DNA from: Diprion similis
Taxonomy: Eukaryota; Arthropoda; Insecta; Hymenoptera; Diprionidae
Assembly: GCF_021155765.1 (NCBI RefSeq)
Contig: NC_060118.1
Location: 7,750,001 to 7,814,000, forward strand
Direction: 5' to 3'
Length of the DNA stretch: 64,000 nucleotides
Below are positions 24,201 to 34,800 of the stretch, in pieces. The notes below the pieces were generated by a model that had not been told where the DNA came from, ran no database searches, and saw nothing but the letters and a program-made list of their open reading frames with translations. Within the stretch, counting starts at the first letter, position 1. Every line of letters starts with the position of its first letter. A program made the position numbers and the translations under genes.

Positions 24201-24690
24201 AAGATTTTTCGGCCAAAAAAAATCCAAGGCTAACCCCTTTGCATTTTTGGCGAAAATTTCGACGACTTTGAAAAGTGCTGCAATTAATTCTTTAGAGTAC
24301 TATTCCGACGTAATTTTGCGAGAGGAATCGATTAATCGCAGTCCCGATACGCTGCGAGCAACACCTGCAAAGTTACAGCCGAAAAACTGCAGATTTTCAT
24401 CGTCATTTCTCTGCTGCTGGTCCTAGGCTATTTTCGATGTGTTCTCTAAGTTACTGGGCATTCAATTACCCTGGTGGGAGGGTTATACCAATCGATTCCG
24501 AAAATCACGATTAAAGCGAGGCTCCCCCCGTTGGATTGTTGGCGAACCGTTGGACAACTTTGAAAAGAGCTTTAAATAATATTTTAATGTACGTGTCTCG
24601 AGTCGCGAAAGGAGCCGATTGGGCGCAGTCCTTATACACTGCGAGCTATGATCACCAGTTCAACGTGGAAACACTAACAAAATTGGAAGA

Positions 24691-26570
24691 AATAGTCTTT
24701 CCATCGAAAACGTCTCAGAATTTTCAATAGGAACCAAGAAGATTGATCCTTATTGTGGTTTTCAAAGAAATAAGTAGCATCGAACAGGAAGAACAAGAGC
24801 CTGGTACGGAAAGTTGAGACGCAATGAGTCCAGATGAATAGCGCAAACTGTCGAGAATAGGATGAATGGTCTAATACTAAAAGAAAATATGAATATTGAA
24901 ATCTAACATCTACAGCGAAACAGAAAAATCGAACGTGTATATTGACCAGTCCTTTCCACATGGAGTGAAAAAACTAGAGCTCATCGCATGTAGGTTGGTC
25001 ACTCTTAAATAGCCTCCAGAAAAGTTGGAAAAAGTCTACAGTGTCCCTTGGGCTAATAGAAAGCGCTGTCATGCACTGTAGTCTCAGAGCTGGACGAGGG
25101 CTTTTTCCGAAAGCCCGCAGAATTTTCACGTCAGGTTCCTTGCGATTGCCTTTTAGGGCAGCATAGGAGGCATGGCTCAATGCACAATCGCAAGGAGCCT
25201 CACGAAATAATACTGCGTGCTCTCTTGGAAACATCCTTCGAACAATCTTATTGTTTCAACGCAAGGTGGTACTGCTATTAGTTCCACCGATTCTTGTAAT
25301 CTTCGCTTGTGTCGAAGCCCATGAGGTCCTCGGGAATGCAGCAAGAGACGCCTGTGGTTTTCGATCGGCAAGTAATCCCTGGTTGAGCAGTTGCCGTCAC
25401 CCAGGCGTCATTTTGAATTTAAATTTTATTCGACGCAAATATTCGTTGAGTTCTAACATCCGTTAGCCCGGATTATGAAGCGAGATGAAACAGTTATGCA
25501 CAACGCAAGTGTAAATTGATAAATTCAAAAATATTTTGGAGTTTTTTACTCTCAAATAAGAAATCATCATTAACGGTAACTGTGACTGTATTGTATTTGA
25601 TGGTTAATTGTTGAAATGGCGGCTCATTATTTGAAACTCAATGAATTCCTGTTGGGAATCATTAGGATTTTTTATACGAAAAAAAATTCTTTACACTCGA
25701 AGAAGTCACGTATACAATCATTTCGCATGAAAAAAGACGTTGTCGCATTATTAAAGAGCACTTTTACCATTCAACATCAGATATCGCGAATATCGTTGCT
25801 CGAGGCGAGTACATGATTGTAAAATCACATAGAATTGTGTGCTTGAAATCAAAATTAATAAATTTTATTGAATTAAGTATGACATAATTAAACTACGAAC
25901 ATGATTATAATTAATTACAAATTAGGAAACACTTATACTAAGTGTCCGTCAAACGAAATTTCCAATCACCGAAATACATGTTCATATAATTCAATCTTAA
26001 TTAATTACCGTAAAAACTATATTTGTACAACAATCGCCTGTTTTGTGTAAATGTGTACAAGTTGGTCATCAGGGATTTCGATATTATTTTCAATTGCACA
26101 GAATAATCTATATAATAAGAATTTCATATTTCTCATTTGTAGACAAATTATTCTATGACTTTTATTGTTTGAGAATCGGGAGGTCAACTCTTTTCTCGCC
26201 TTTATCTGACTTACGAACTTTTACATGAAGCACATAATAATGAAACGGATACATCACAGTTGATTATGAGATGATATATCTATATTGATTATATTTAAAG
26301 CGAAGTTCTTATCAAGGGAATGCTTATTGTTTACCTATCATCCCTCGCCTCACAGTCACGGTTACAAGTACTATAATTACAATGAACACATTACAAAACA
26401 TTGAGTCAAAAAAAAGATGAATGTGTGCGCGAATAGCACAAATAGTCGTACAGGCATTCCGAATACCAAGTCACCAAAGATACCGTAGAGCAACATAACG
26501 GCAAAAAATACAGTGATATTCATCGTTCACACACGTCATTATTAACTATAATATCATTGTATAAAAGTAA
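24691..26570. other. Intergenic DNA between satellite and Cdc20
   Basis: AT-rich, with a structured GC-richer patch at 25,090-25,200 (see hairpin). The open frame near 25,251 begins with TTG and has no ATG, so I do not call it. Confidence 0.5.
25134..25199. other. Stem-loop: 15-base arms, 36-base loop
   Basis: GGTTCCTTGCGATTG at 25134-25148 pairs with CAATCGCAAGGAGCC at 25185-25199 with one mismatch. A second small perfect stem (GGGCTTT/AAAGCCC) is at 25098-25116. It could be a small structured RNA or a relic of an inverted-repeat element. No further support is visible. Confidence 0.4.
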
Positions 26571-26579
26571 TGAAAAGTC

Positions 26580-26585
26580 TTTATT
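26580..26585 (-). terminator. Poly(A) signal of fizzy/Cdc20
   Basis: AATAAA on the minus strand, about 135 bases past the stop codon. Confidence 0.5.
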
Positions 26586-26719
26586 CTCTAAAACTAATTT
26601 CCGCCGTTACAAGCTAAAATAGAGTGTACACGATGAAATACTATACGTTCATTGAAAATAAATTATACAAAAAAATTAATTTACTCTAATCAACGCTCGA
26701 GTCCTACAAGAATTACGTT

Positions 26720-29700
26720 TTATCGGATAGATTGTTTGAGTCTAGATGCAACGGATTTGACTTCCGTTATTTCCTTCTTCTTGTGCGGGTCGGGTTGGAA
26801 GCATTTCCATAGCCTCAAAGTTTCGTCTGCTCCTGCACTTAGGACCGTCGTACCATCCGGCGACATGGCCAAATGCAACACTCTGCTAGAGTGCCCCGTC
26901 AGCTCTGCCACTTTGGTCATTCCTGGATATTTCCAAATGGTCAATTGGTTCTGAGCGTAACCATGACCAGATACGATTTCCTTGTACGTCGTTGACCAAA
27001 GCAAGGAACATACTTGTGACTTCGTGTCTATCGTATTCACACATGCACCTGTAACAGAATAGGAGCAAACATTTATTCACAATTTCGTACCTGAGTTCAA
27101 CGTACCGTCTTCAAGTATTAATAATTCTTCCGTTTCTATATAATCACGGATTGTGAACATACCTGTATTGCAGTTCCAGAATCGTATAGTTCTATCCGCA
27201 GTTCCACCGCCACTGGCCAAGATGTTATTCTGCCACGGACACCAAGCAAGTGCCTTCACGGCGGCCTGATGTTGATTCAGGGAATAAATAGGCTGTGTAT
27301 GCGAGTGATTTTGGCCAGCGACCGCGGACCACACCATCAACATATTGTCGTTTGCTCCGCTAGCGAGATATTTGCCATCGGGTGACCACTTCAAGCCACA
27401 AACTTCTTGGGCGTGTGCGTTTATGGAAGCAACTACGTGATCCCGTTGTCTAACGTCGTGATGTACGATTTGTCCAGATCTGTGAAAAAGGTTCAACATT
27501 TTTCACTCAAATAAAAATAAGTTTAAAGGCATTAAGAGAGCTGTCCATGTGTTTGCGCAACTTTAACTCTTACCTGCATCCAGTTGACAATATATGCGAA
27601 TTCCACGCCAGGGAACCAACTCTGGACACGTGCCCATTCATCACTCGCACTCTCTTCATTTGACTGCAATCCCATAGCTCTGTATTTCCTGTCGTAGTTC
27701 CTACAGCTAAGTATGGGCCCTCCTGAATCCATCCCACAGAACACACGTAGTCAGAGCCTTCTAGCTCCAGAAGTTGTTCTATGGTTCCTGTTCCTGCATT
27801 CCATAGATATACGTTTGCTCCCAGAGCTACTGCTAACAGGTTTGACGATGACCAGTCCACGAGATTTAGATCTGAAGTGAGGAAAGAATTGATAATAGTT
27901 TTAAAAAAAAGATGATACATGTGAATCACATAGCTGTTCGATGCCTGGTGTATGGCAAACCGACTTACAGTAATCGTCTATGATTTCTGGAGCATCCAAA
28001 ATCCTGTCTGGTGCTTGCGGAATGTATCTTGTAGAAGCTTTGACACTGGCAGGTGTCTTTGTCTGGCTATAGACAACTCTGAGTGGATTTTGATAGCCTT
28101 CGGGCGGTGCTGGGGCTTTATTTTGGTAGGAGAGAACCCTCATGTTGTTAATATCACCACCGTGCAAATTTTCCCCTATTAGACGCTGCATTTCTCTCTT
28201 TGAAGGACTGATGGTTTCACCGTTATTTGCGTCATCGGTATTTTGTTGCTGAAGCTACAAGTAACATTAAGAAATGAGAATAAGTTACCAAGTATAACGG
28301 CATTATTCCTATCCTGTATACAAAACTACAATTTCTTTCACTCTCTTCAAGCTCACCTTGTAGTGACCCAGGTCAAAATTTGTCGTTGATCTCGAGGGTA
28401 TGAACCTATCCCCTCCACTAGGGGTCTTCGCTGGGGTCGTTGAAGCTCGACCTGTCACCAAAAGCAGGTTCAACATTTCAGCCACTACACACAGACAACA
28501 CACACAGCAATGTTAATCACACATTACAAGCATACTGGACAATCAACAATAGGCAGATTATAATAAAAAGTACTAAAAGATATTTGGTAAGTGCTATATC
28601 ATGCCACGGAAATATCAACAATTTTTAAAAGCATTGAACAAGTAACAACAAATAGGTGGGAAGTCTGACATAAATTTAGAACATGCCTTCTCGCGGTGTT
28701 TTACTTTCTAGAAAGCTTCAAATTTGAGCATCGTATTAATCTTTTTAATGATATTATCATAAAATGTGAGGCTTCCTAATGCTTTCGTCTAAAGCCTTTG
28801 ATGATTTTTTGTTAAATAATAATATTTTGGTTTAGGTCTGATATTTTATTTAGAAATTCTCCATAGTTGATCATTGCGAATGATACATCATAAAATAAAA
28901 CTAACATATTACACTAATATAATTTTAGGTCAAGGTAAAAAATAAATTCACACATGAATAACAACAAACAAGAATTAGAATTAGAATAGTAAAAAAAGGT
29001 TTTCAATCAGGATCACATAGTTTGATCATCTATAATAATTTATACCAATAATTCGAATTGCAGGTTTGAAACGAAACTTGCGGATCATTTTGCTGATTTT
29101 TGAGACTTTTAAGAACACTGAGTCAAAGATACAAGACAAGCATTAGGTACTAACTACTGCCACACACACACACACCTCATTCATACCAAAAACCCAACAG
29201 CACGCACATATTAAAAACAAATGAAAAATTGTACTTACTGGGAGATTTTTTCGTGCCCTTTGCCGGTGTTTTTTTACTCCGTGTTTCAGATCGTTTGGTC
29301 GGTGTTTTGCTGGTTGTTGAATTTACAAATGATCCACTCATCACTTTTCGTGACGAATTTATACTCATGTTTATGCTGTAAAATGAAACATTGTGAAATT
29401 AAAAACTAGGAAAGAAGGATCAAATAGGAATGTTAAAAAATAATTCTCCTATCAGGAAACAAGATTAATTGAGTATTAGAAGTTATTTTTTTACAAGAAA
29501 CTTACTACAAACGGTCTATTAAAAATTTTTAATACTCCATAGCGATTTAAGGTAATATTTTATTCTTTCTTGACGGACTAAAATTACCCAAGTGAAAAAT
29601 TATTTTTGCAATATTTAATTAACTTGTCGGTCTGGCAAAATGCAATCTCGATATTTTGAATCAAACCGTAAAAAATAGAGGGGGGGGGGGGGGGGGATGT

Positions 29701-30034
29701 ATTCGTTATAGTCTTATTTTCGAATACCAACGGAAGAGAAAAAACTCTAATCTCAGTTACCGACGGTTCTTCTTAGTTTCCGTAGTCAAGACGCTGTAGA
29801 GGTAATGAAAAAAGTGTTACCCACGTCCTTCACCGAGCAGTAGAGGAAAAAACCGGAGATACAAAATAGCGAGGTAAAAATGTGGGAAGGTAGAAAAGGA
29901 AAGCGAGATCCCGATAAATACCTTGAATTTGACGCTTCCAGACATTTCTTCTGCCACCTAGGAACAGGGCCTTTAACAGGCTCGTCCATGCGGGTTAAGC
30001 TGTTGAGCTCTTTCATGTACTTTAGATGAGACAT
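26720..30034 (-). CDS. fzy: Fizzy/Cdc20, APC/C activator, WD40 protein
   Basis: Seven coding exons: 29922-30034, 29239-29375, 28357-28451, 27969-28254, 27574-27871, 27163-27479 and 26720-27048. All junctions are GT-AG and phases agree, giving 524 aa, close to the usual Cdc20 length. The N-terminus has [22 protein letters not shown]-box (DRFIP, residues 98-102) binds the APC/C. The Mad2/Mad1-interaction region aligns as [20 protein letters not shown] seven-bladed WD40 propeller starts near residue 205 ([19 protein letters not shown]) and runs through SGSRDG-like, [10 protein letters not shown] and [20 protein letters not shown] blades. The protein ends in the Ile-Arg tail that docks on the APC/C. 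It recruits mitotic cyclins and securin for ubiquitylation and is the target of the spindle checkpoint. No KEN box is seen in the N-terminal region I could read. The start at 30034 is the first ATG that gives the conserved N-terminus; a longer upstream frame is unlikely to be coding. Confidence 0.96.
29680..29696. repeat. Poly-G tract in Cdc20 intron 1
   Basis: Seventeen consecutive G on the plus strand, hence C-rich in the fzy transcript. It may form a quadruplex on the plus strand. It is also a place where assembly length may be unreliable. Confidence 0.8.
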
Positions 30035-30500
30035 GTTACTTGAAATGTTAATAGCAAATTCTACAAGCAGCACGTATAAACACGTGTAATTAATAACAGA
30101 GAAGGCAGTTGTATAGAAAATTGATAGGGCAGTTGAGACGGACACTCAATTCAGCATCCCGACAGCTTTTCTTCTCTCAGGTGTCCGTCGGCGGTCCGCA
30201 GGCTTCACAGTTTTCGGATAAATTGTACTCGCGTTTCTAGTCAAAGAGTCGCACTGATTCTATGCCTTGAGTTTATCAGGAATCTCGTTGGCCGTTAAGC
30301 GTGAAACACGACGCGACGAGTATCCGCCACAGGTAAAAAAATCCGTTCAAAAACTACGCAATGTGCGAGAGATTAGCTTCGACCATTTAAATCGAGAACA
30401 AAACACCCGAAACGACCGTTGAGGTTTAAATGTACTCGACGTTCGAAGCTCTGGCCTTTTATCCCAGAGGACTCTGCAGTTATTTATACACGCGACATCC

Positions 30501-30600
30501 GATTGGCTGACGCAAAATAAGCGAATCTGATTGGCTCGCTGCAAAATAAGCGAATCTAATTGGCTCGTTGCAAATTGGGCAAATCTGATTGGCTCAGCGA
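30501..30600. promoter_or_regulatory. Four CCAAT boxes on a 29-base tandem repeat
   Basis: ATTGGCT (CCAAT on the minus strand) begins repeats at 30501, 30529, 30558 and 30587. Each is followed by a similar 'gcaaaataagcgaatct' segment. The array is about 470-560 bases upstream of the fzy ATG, in fzy orientation. Multiple CCAAT boxes about three helical turns apart are a hallmark of NF-Y controlled cell-cycle promoters. Assignment to fzy is inference; the array could also lie within its 5' leader. Confidence 0.55.
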
Positions 30601-31530
30601 GCCGTGACAGTTCCTGGAGGAATTCAACTGGAATCAACAATAGCTTACAATCGGCGGGCGAGCGACCAACCGTGCCTAATGAAGTCGTGACTAACAATAA
30701 GCTTGGGGGATCGTTGGAAAAAATAATCTTTTTCACCACTCCTGACGCCAAACACTACTCTTTCCTCTCTTATTCGCATGACTCATTAGCGTGCATTATT
30801 GTTTGCGGGAATCTCGGTACTGCCGTAAATGACGCATAACATAATACATAATCGCATATAACTACATCATACCCAATTATATCCGAATATCCTATATCTT
30901 CCCTAATTTGCGCGGCTAAACTTCGGCTCCAGTCGAAAATTTGGGACAGATTAATACCTAAATGAATCACTAACGAGTATACACGAAAAACGGGGAAAAA
31001 TCGATTTATATCCGTTGTTGGAAAAATATAAAAGAATTTAAACATTTTGCATTTGATATCGAAAATTTTTAATACGATGGAACAGAGTGCGAAAAACAGT
31101 AAGATTCGAAAAAGGGGTGAAAATGATAATTTTCAGGTTTTAAAATCCCTGTAAAATTCATTGTTAGTCGATTATACATGGTATTATTGCTAAATGAAAA
31201 CATTTTCAAGTATAAACAATCCGAGATAGTTGCACATCCTCTCCTGAAAATATTACAAAGCAATTTTTTATTCAATCTTCTTGTTCCCGTAAATGAAATT
31301 TAGAAGTTGTTCTCTGAAGCTTATAATAAATAGCATTCTTATGAAAAATAATTCGTTTTATTTCATTTTCATCTATGTTCATTCTTGGCCATACTCTTTA
31401 TCAAAATTATTCCAACAAGCAGAGAAAAATATAATTTACACGACAATTTATATCAATAATTATACATACACAACTGATTTGGAAATTGTCAATGAAATTG
31501 TTCGTGCATAAGTGTTTTTTTTCCTCTGCT
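30601..31530. other. Intergenic DNA between Cdc20 and GANP/Xmas
   Basis: AT-rich, with no gene seen. Open frames across 30,347-30,840 are shadows of the CCAAT repeat region. Confidence 0.5.
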
Positions 31531-31531
31531 T

Positions 31532-31551
31532 TTTATTAGAGAGACTTTATT
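31532..31551 (-). terminator. Two poly(A) signals of GANP/Xmas
   Basis: AATAAA on the minus strand at 31532-31537 and again at 31546-31551, roughly 270 bases past the stop codon. Confidence 0.45.
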
Positions 31552-31813
31552 TTGCAAAATGTACAAACTTAACATATCCACACGGAAACGTACAGTTTAG
31601 TTTATATAATAATTTTATCAAGATAGCACTTGAGTCGAAAAATAAATTAAATTTCTCATAACTCGATGTGAATAATGAAAATTTGAGGTAGTGTCAACCA
31701 TTTTTTGCGGTCTTTTAAATCAAGTAGAAAGGTTTTGCACTGCATTATTGTAAATAAATATTTCACACTTTGTTAGTGTCAGTTGCTAAATCTATTCTAT
31801 CCTACACCTGGCG

Positions 31814-34800
31814 TTAATTTAAAATATTTAGATCTTCGTCTAGCAAAGCTTGTTCCAAGAGCTCGTTCAGCGCTTTATTTTTCATTTTTTGTTTTTCCAT
31901 ATCCAGATCAAGCTGTTTACACATACTGCGTACAGTCATAACTCGGTCTTGAGTTTCTTTACAATATTCAGCTAGGCTGTCATTACGATCATAAAAACTA
32001 TTTACATTTAAATCATCGTTAAACTCGACTTGCAATCGCTGCCGCTTTTCGAACGGTTCATTGATAAAAGTTTTTTCAGTCACTTGGTTTTGGATCTCAA
32101 GTTCCTTTTGTGAAATGTATTCCAACAATATACTCGATTTGAACCACCACGGTAACGTACGGAAATGCTTGACGTGATTTTTGTTGTAGACTACTTTTAA
32201 ATCCGTTTCGAGTAATAAAATCTTTCTCCTCGCGATCTCTAGAATCACCTCTATAAAACTAAGGCCTTGCGAGTCGTCGGTCATAAAAAAGAGAGCATTC
32301 ATAACTTGGCTAGCCAAGTCATCGCAATTCGAGTCAGGTAATGCTTCCGTACAGTAGCTTCTTATCGCGTTGTGAAGTTCCGAGATGTTCGCTATTGGCC
32401 ACTGATATCTAGAAAAGCATAAAATTATAAAATACAGTTGTACAAAGAATACAAAGATCATTTTATTGAACATTAAAAATCATGTAACAAAATCTTACTT
32501 CCAATCAGGCAGTAGAAAACTGTTCATAATTTGCTCGAGCTCGGATCTGTTTTCCTCGTTCTTCCATGCGGTATCAAAATACTCATAGCTGTATGGCATG
32601 TCCACCCGGTTGCTCAGCAGCGATTTAAATTCTTTTGGAAACTCGGTATATTGTAAAGACTCGGGGTCCAGAAAGATATCGGTAAGATGCGTAACAGCTT
32701 CATTATGCAAGTTAACGATCAAAGCAGGATCGTCTAATGCGGAGGCTAGATGTTTGTTGAAGTTGGAGTGTCCTTGTATTCTGTATAAACAAAGTAAATG
32801 AATGTAGATATAGTTTGATTTCTGTTGAAGGAGAACCAAACATGAAGTTAGGGCAACGCAGGTAATAGAAATAATAAGTGAGGCAATTAGCTTCAGTAAT
32901 GTGAAAATATTACAGTTCCCAATTTTCTAAGAAGAAGTGGGGATAATGAGGAGAGGGATCAGTGAAAGTGCCTCACCTTAGCCATAATTCTTGAGTTAAA
33001 CAAGCGCTCAAGACCTGGTTGAGATAATCCATTTCCAAAGGTACAATAGGTGATTTATTTGTTGTTAGCCAGAGCGCAGCACTTTGGATTAATCTGAGGA
33101 TTTGACTTTTGTTCATTTCTTTTTCAAATACAACAGTGTACTCAGATACATAGCCAGATTCCAATAAAATTTCTAAATCAAGCTCCAACTCTACATCCTC
33201 TGGCACCAGGTCATCAGCTCCCAAGAATACGATCACTATTGGTATAGGCATGAGCTTCGATCTGGACAAAATGGTTTTTGACAATCGTCGCTTGACTGTA
33301 TTCAAGTTCTCTGAAGAGGCTGCCAAAAATAACAGACCATCAGTTCCAACCAAATTATGATCGTTGATTATACCCTCAAAGTGTCTTATGCATATGTTCA
33401 AAGTTTCGTACTCGTTTGGCCTGTAGGTCTTCATTATCGGCTCTTGTGTGTAGTTTTCAGGATTTAGGTAAGTGTTCATTATTTTTTTATACTGCCACAA
33501 CTGAACTTGCTGATCAATGTCAGGCCACGATATAACAAGCTTCCAAAATATATTGGGGATCAGTTCGTTGTCCGATGATTTTAAATTTTCTTTTATCCCG
33601 GCATATATTATTACTTCAACTGGTGCAAGATTGTCTTCCGGTGGTGGTGAATGGGTTCTTAATCTTTTTCTTCTCATGTTGTCGAGCACCATATCTTGCT
33701 CAGGGTAATATAACAGTCTGGCGCACTCGCTGACCGAACGATTTTGTAGCCATACCGGTGTGTCGTCGAGAGCTTCTCTTTGACGTCTCTTTTTAGTAAC
33801 ATTCTGCCTCCAAGTCTTGTAGTACTTTTTTAATACTCGATGTTCGATTCGTTTCGATATCCTGTTCAATCCATCTTGGATACGGATTTCTTCCTTTAAC
33901 AGTTTCTCACAGATTTGCAACACAATTTGGTCTACTAAAGATTCGGTTTCATTTTTGCTTAGCACGTCATACATTTTTAGTCGATCGATCTCTTCCTTTA
34001 GCACAAATGCGCATACTTCCTTTATTATCTCATCTTCCACCTCATTCATGATTTGTTTGGCTTCTTTCTCTACCACCTTCAGCCTCTTCGCTTGTTCCAA
34101 TTCCTTTAGTTTCTTTTTCTCAGCCTCAAGCTGTCTCTGCACTTCTTCTAATTTTTTTTTGTTCAACTCTACGTCGATTCTTTCCCTTTCTTTTTTCTCA
34201 AATTCGCTCTTTGCATCTGTCTTTACTGTTTTGTTACCCACAATTGGCACTCCGCTATCAGGTCTTCCGAAAATATTCTTTGGCGTAATCTCCGGAAACA
34301 CACTTTTCTTCTGAGCTATACAAAACGGGGAAATATCTTTGCTTTTCGACGTTTCCAGCCCATGTTGTAAACCTGTATTATTCCCGCTAATTGGTTTCTG
34401 GTTCTCAATCTGAGCTGTGCCTTGACTCAGCTTTGAAAATGCCCCAAAATTTTGACCCTTAAATTTATCTCCATCCCCCAAATTTTGAGAAAGCTTCGCA
34501 TCAGAAATTAAAGCCTTGCTTTCAAGTGGTAAATTGGCATCTGCTCTGAACACAAACGATGTGTTAGTTTCGGACTTCTGGAAAACAGTGGCTGGTTTTA
34601 TAAACGAAAATTGTTCCCTTTGTGCGGAAGCTTGGCCAAAATTAGTGGGAAACAATGGTGGAATTTTAGCACTTTTATTAAGAATATCTTGGCTAGTTTT
34701 TCTGGTCCCAGTATCAGTTCGATCCTCTGATTTCAGCTGTGGTCTTAATTTCTGCGAAGACTTAAACGTGTCTTCCTCCATAAATTCGTAGGGATCAGTT

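Larger units (their letters stand above)
12230..24690. repeat. Satellite array, 304-bp monomer, about 40 copies
   Basis: The anchor 'ccgacgt(g/a)att' recurs at 12457, 12761, 13065, 13369, 13673 and 13977, every 304 bases, and on to 24305. Some monomers are shorter by 1 or 4 bases (one A lost from an A-run; CCCC lost in 'ctaacccctttg' near 18,160 and 20,890). Monomers are head to tail and highly similar through the middle. The first one or two and the last one are clearly diverged, as expected for edges that escape homogenisation. Two subfamilies exist. Type A ('ctccgctgctgg', CACGTG, gggtactattccgacgtg) fills the left half. Type B ('ctctgctgctgg', CATGTG, gagtactattccgacgta) fills the right half. 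The two are interleaved at 17.7-21.1 kb. There is no long open frame; one frame near 18,778 lacks an ATG. Confidence 0.97.

Noticed and set aside
12230-24690. CENP-B-box-like motif in the satellite
   Set aside because: The nearest match (around the complement of 'cagtcccgatacgctgcgag') breaks the required spacing, so a centromere role cannot be claimed from sequence.
25251-25466. Open frame with an apparent signal peptide (KVVLLLVPPILVIFACVEA)
   Set aside because: It begins with TTG, has no in-frame ATG near the start, overlaps the stem-loop region and has no homologous copy or promoter.
30347-30751. 134-codon minus-strand open frame upstream of Cdc20
   Set aside because: It runs through the CCAAT tandem repeat and the promoter. 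The residues are a translation of that repeat and match no known fold.
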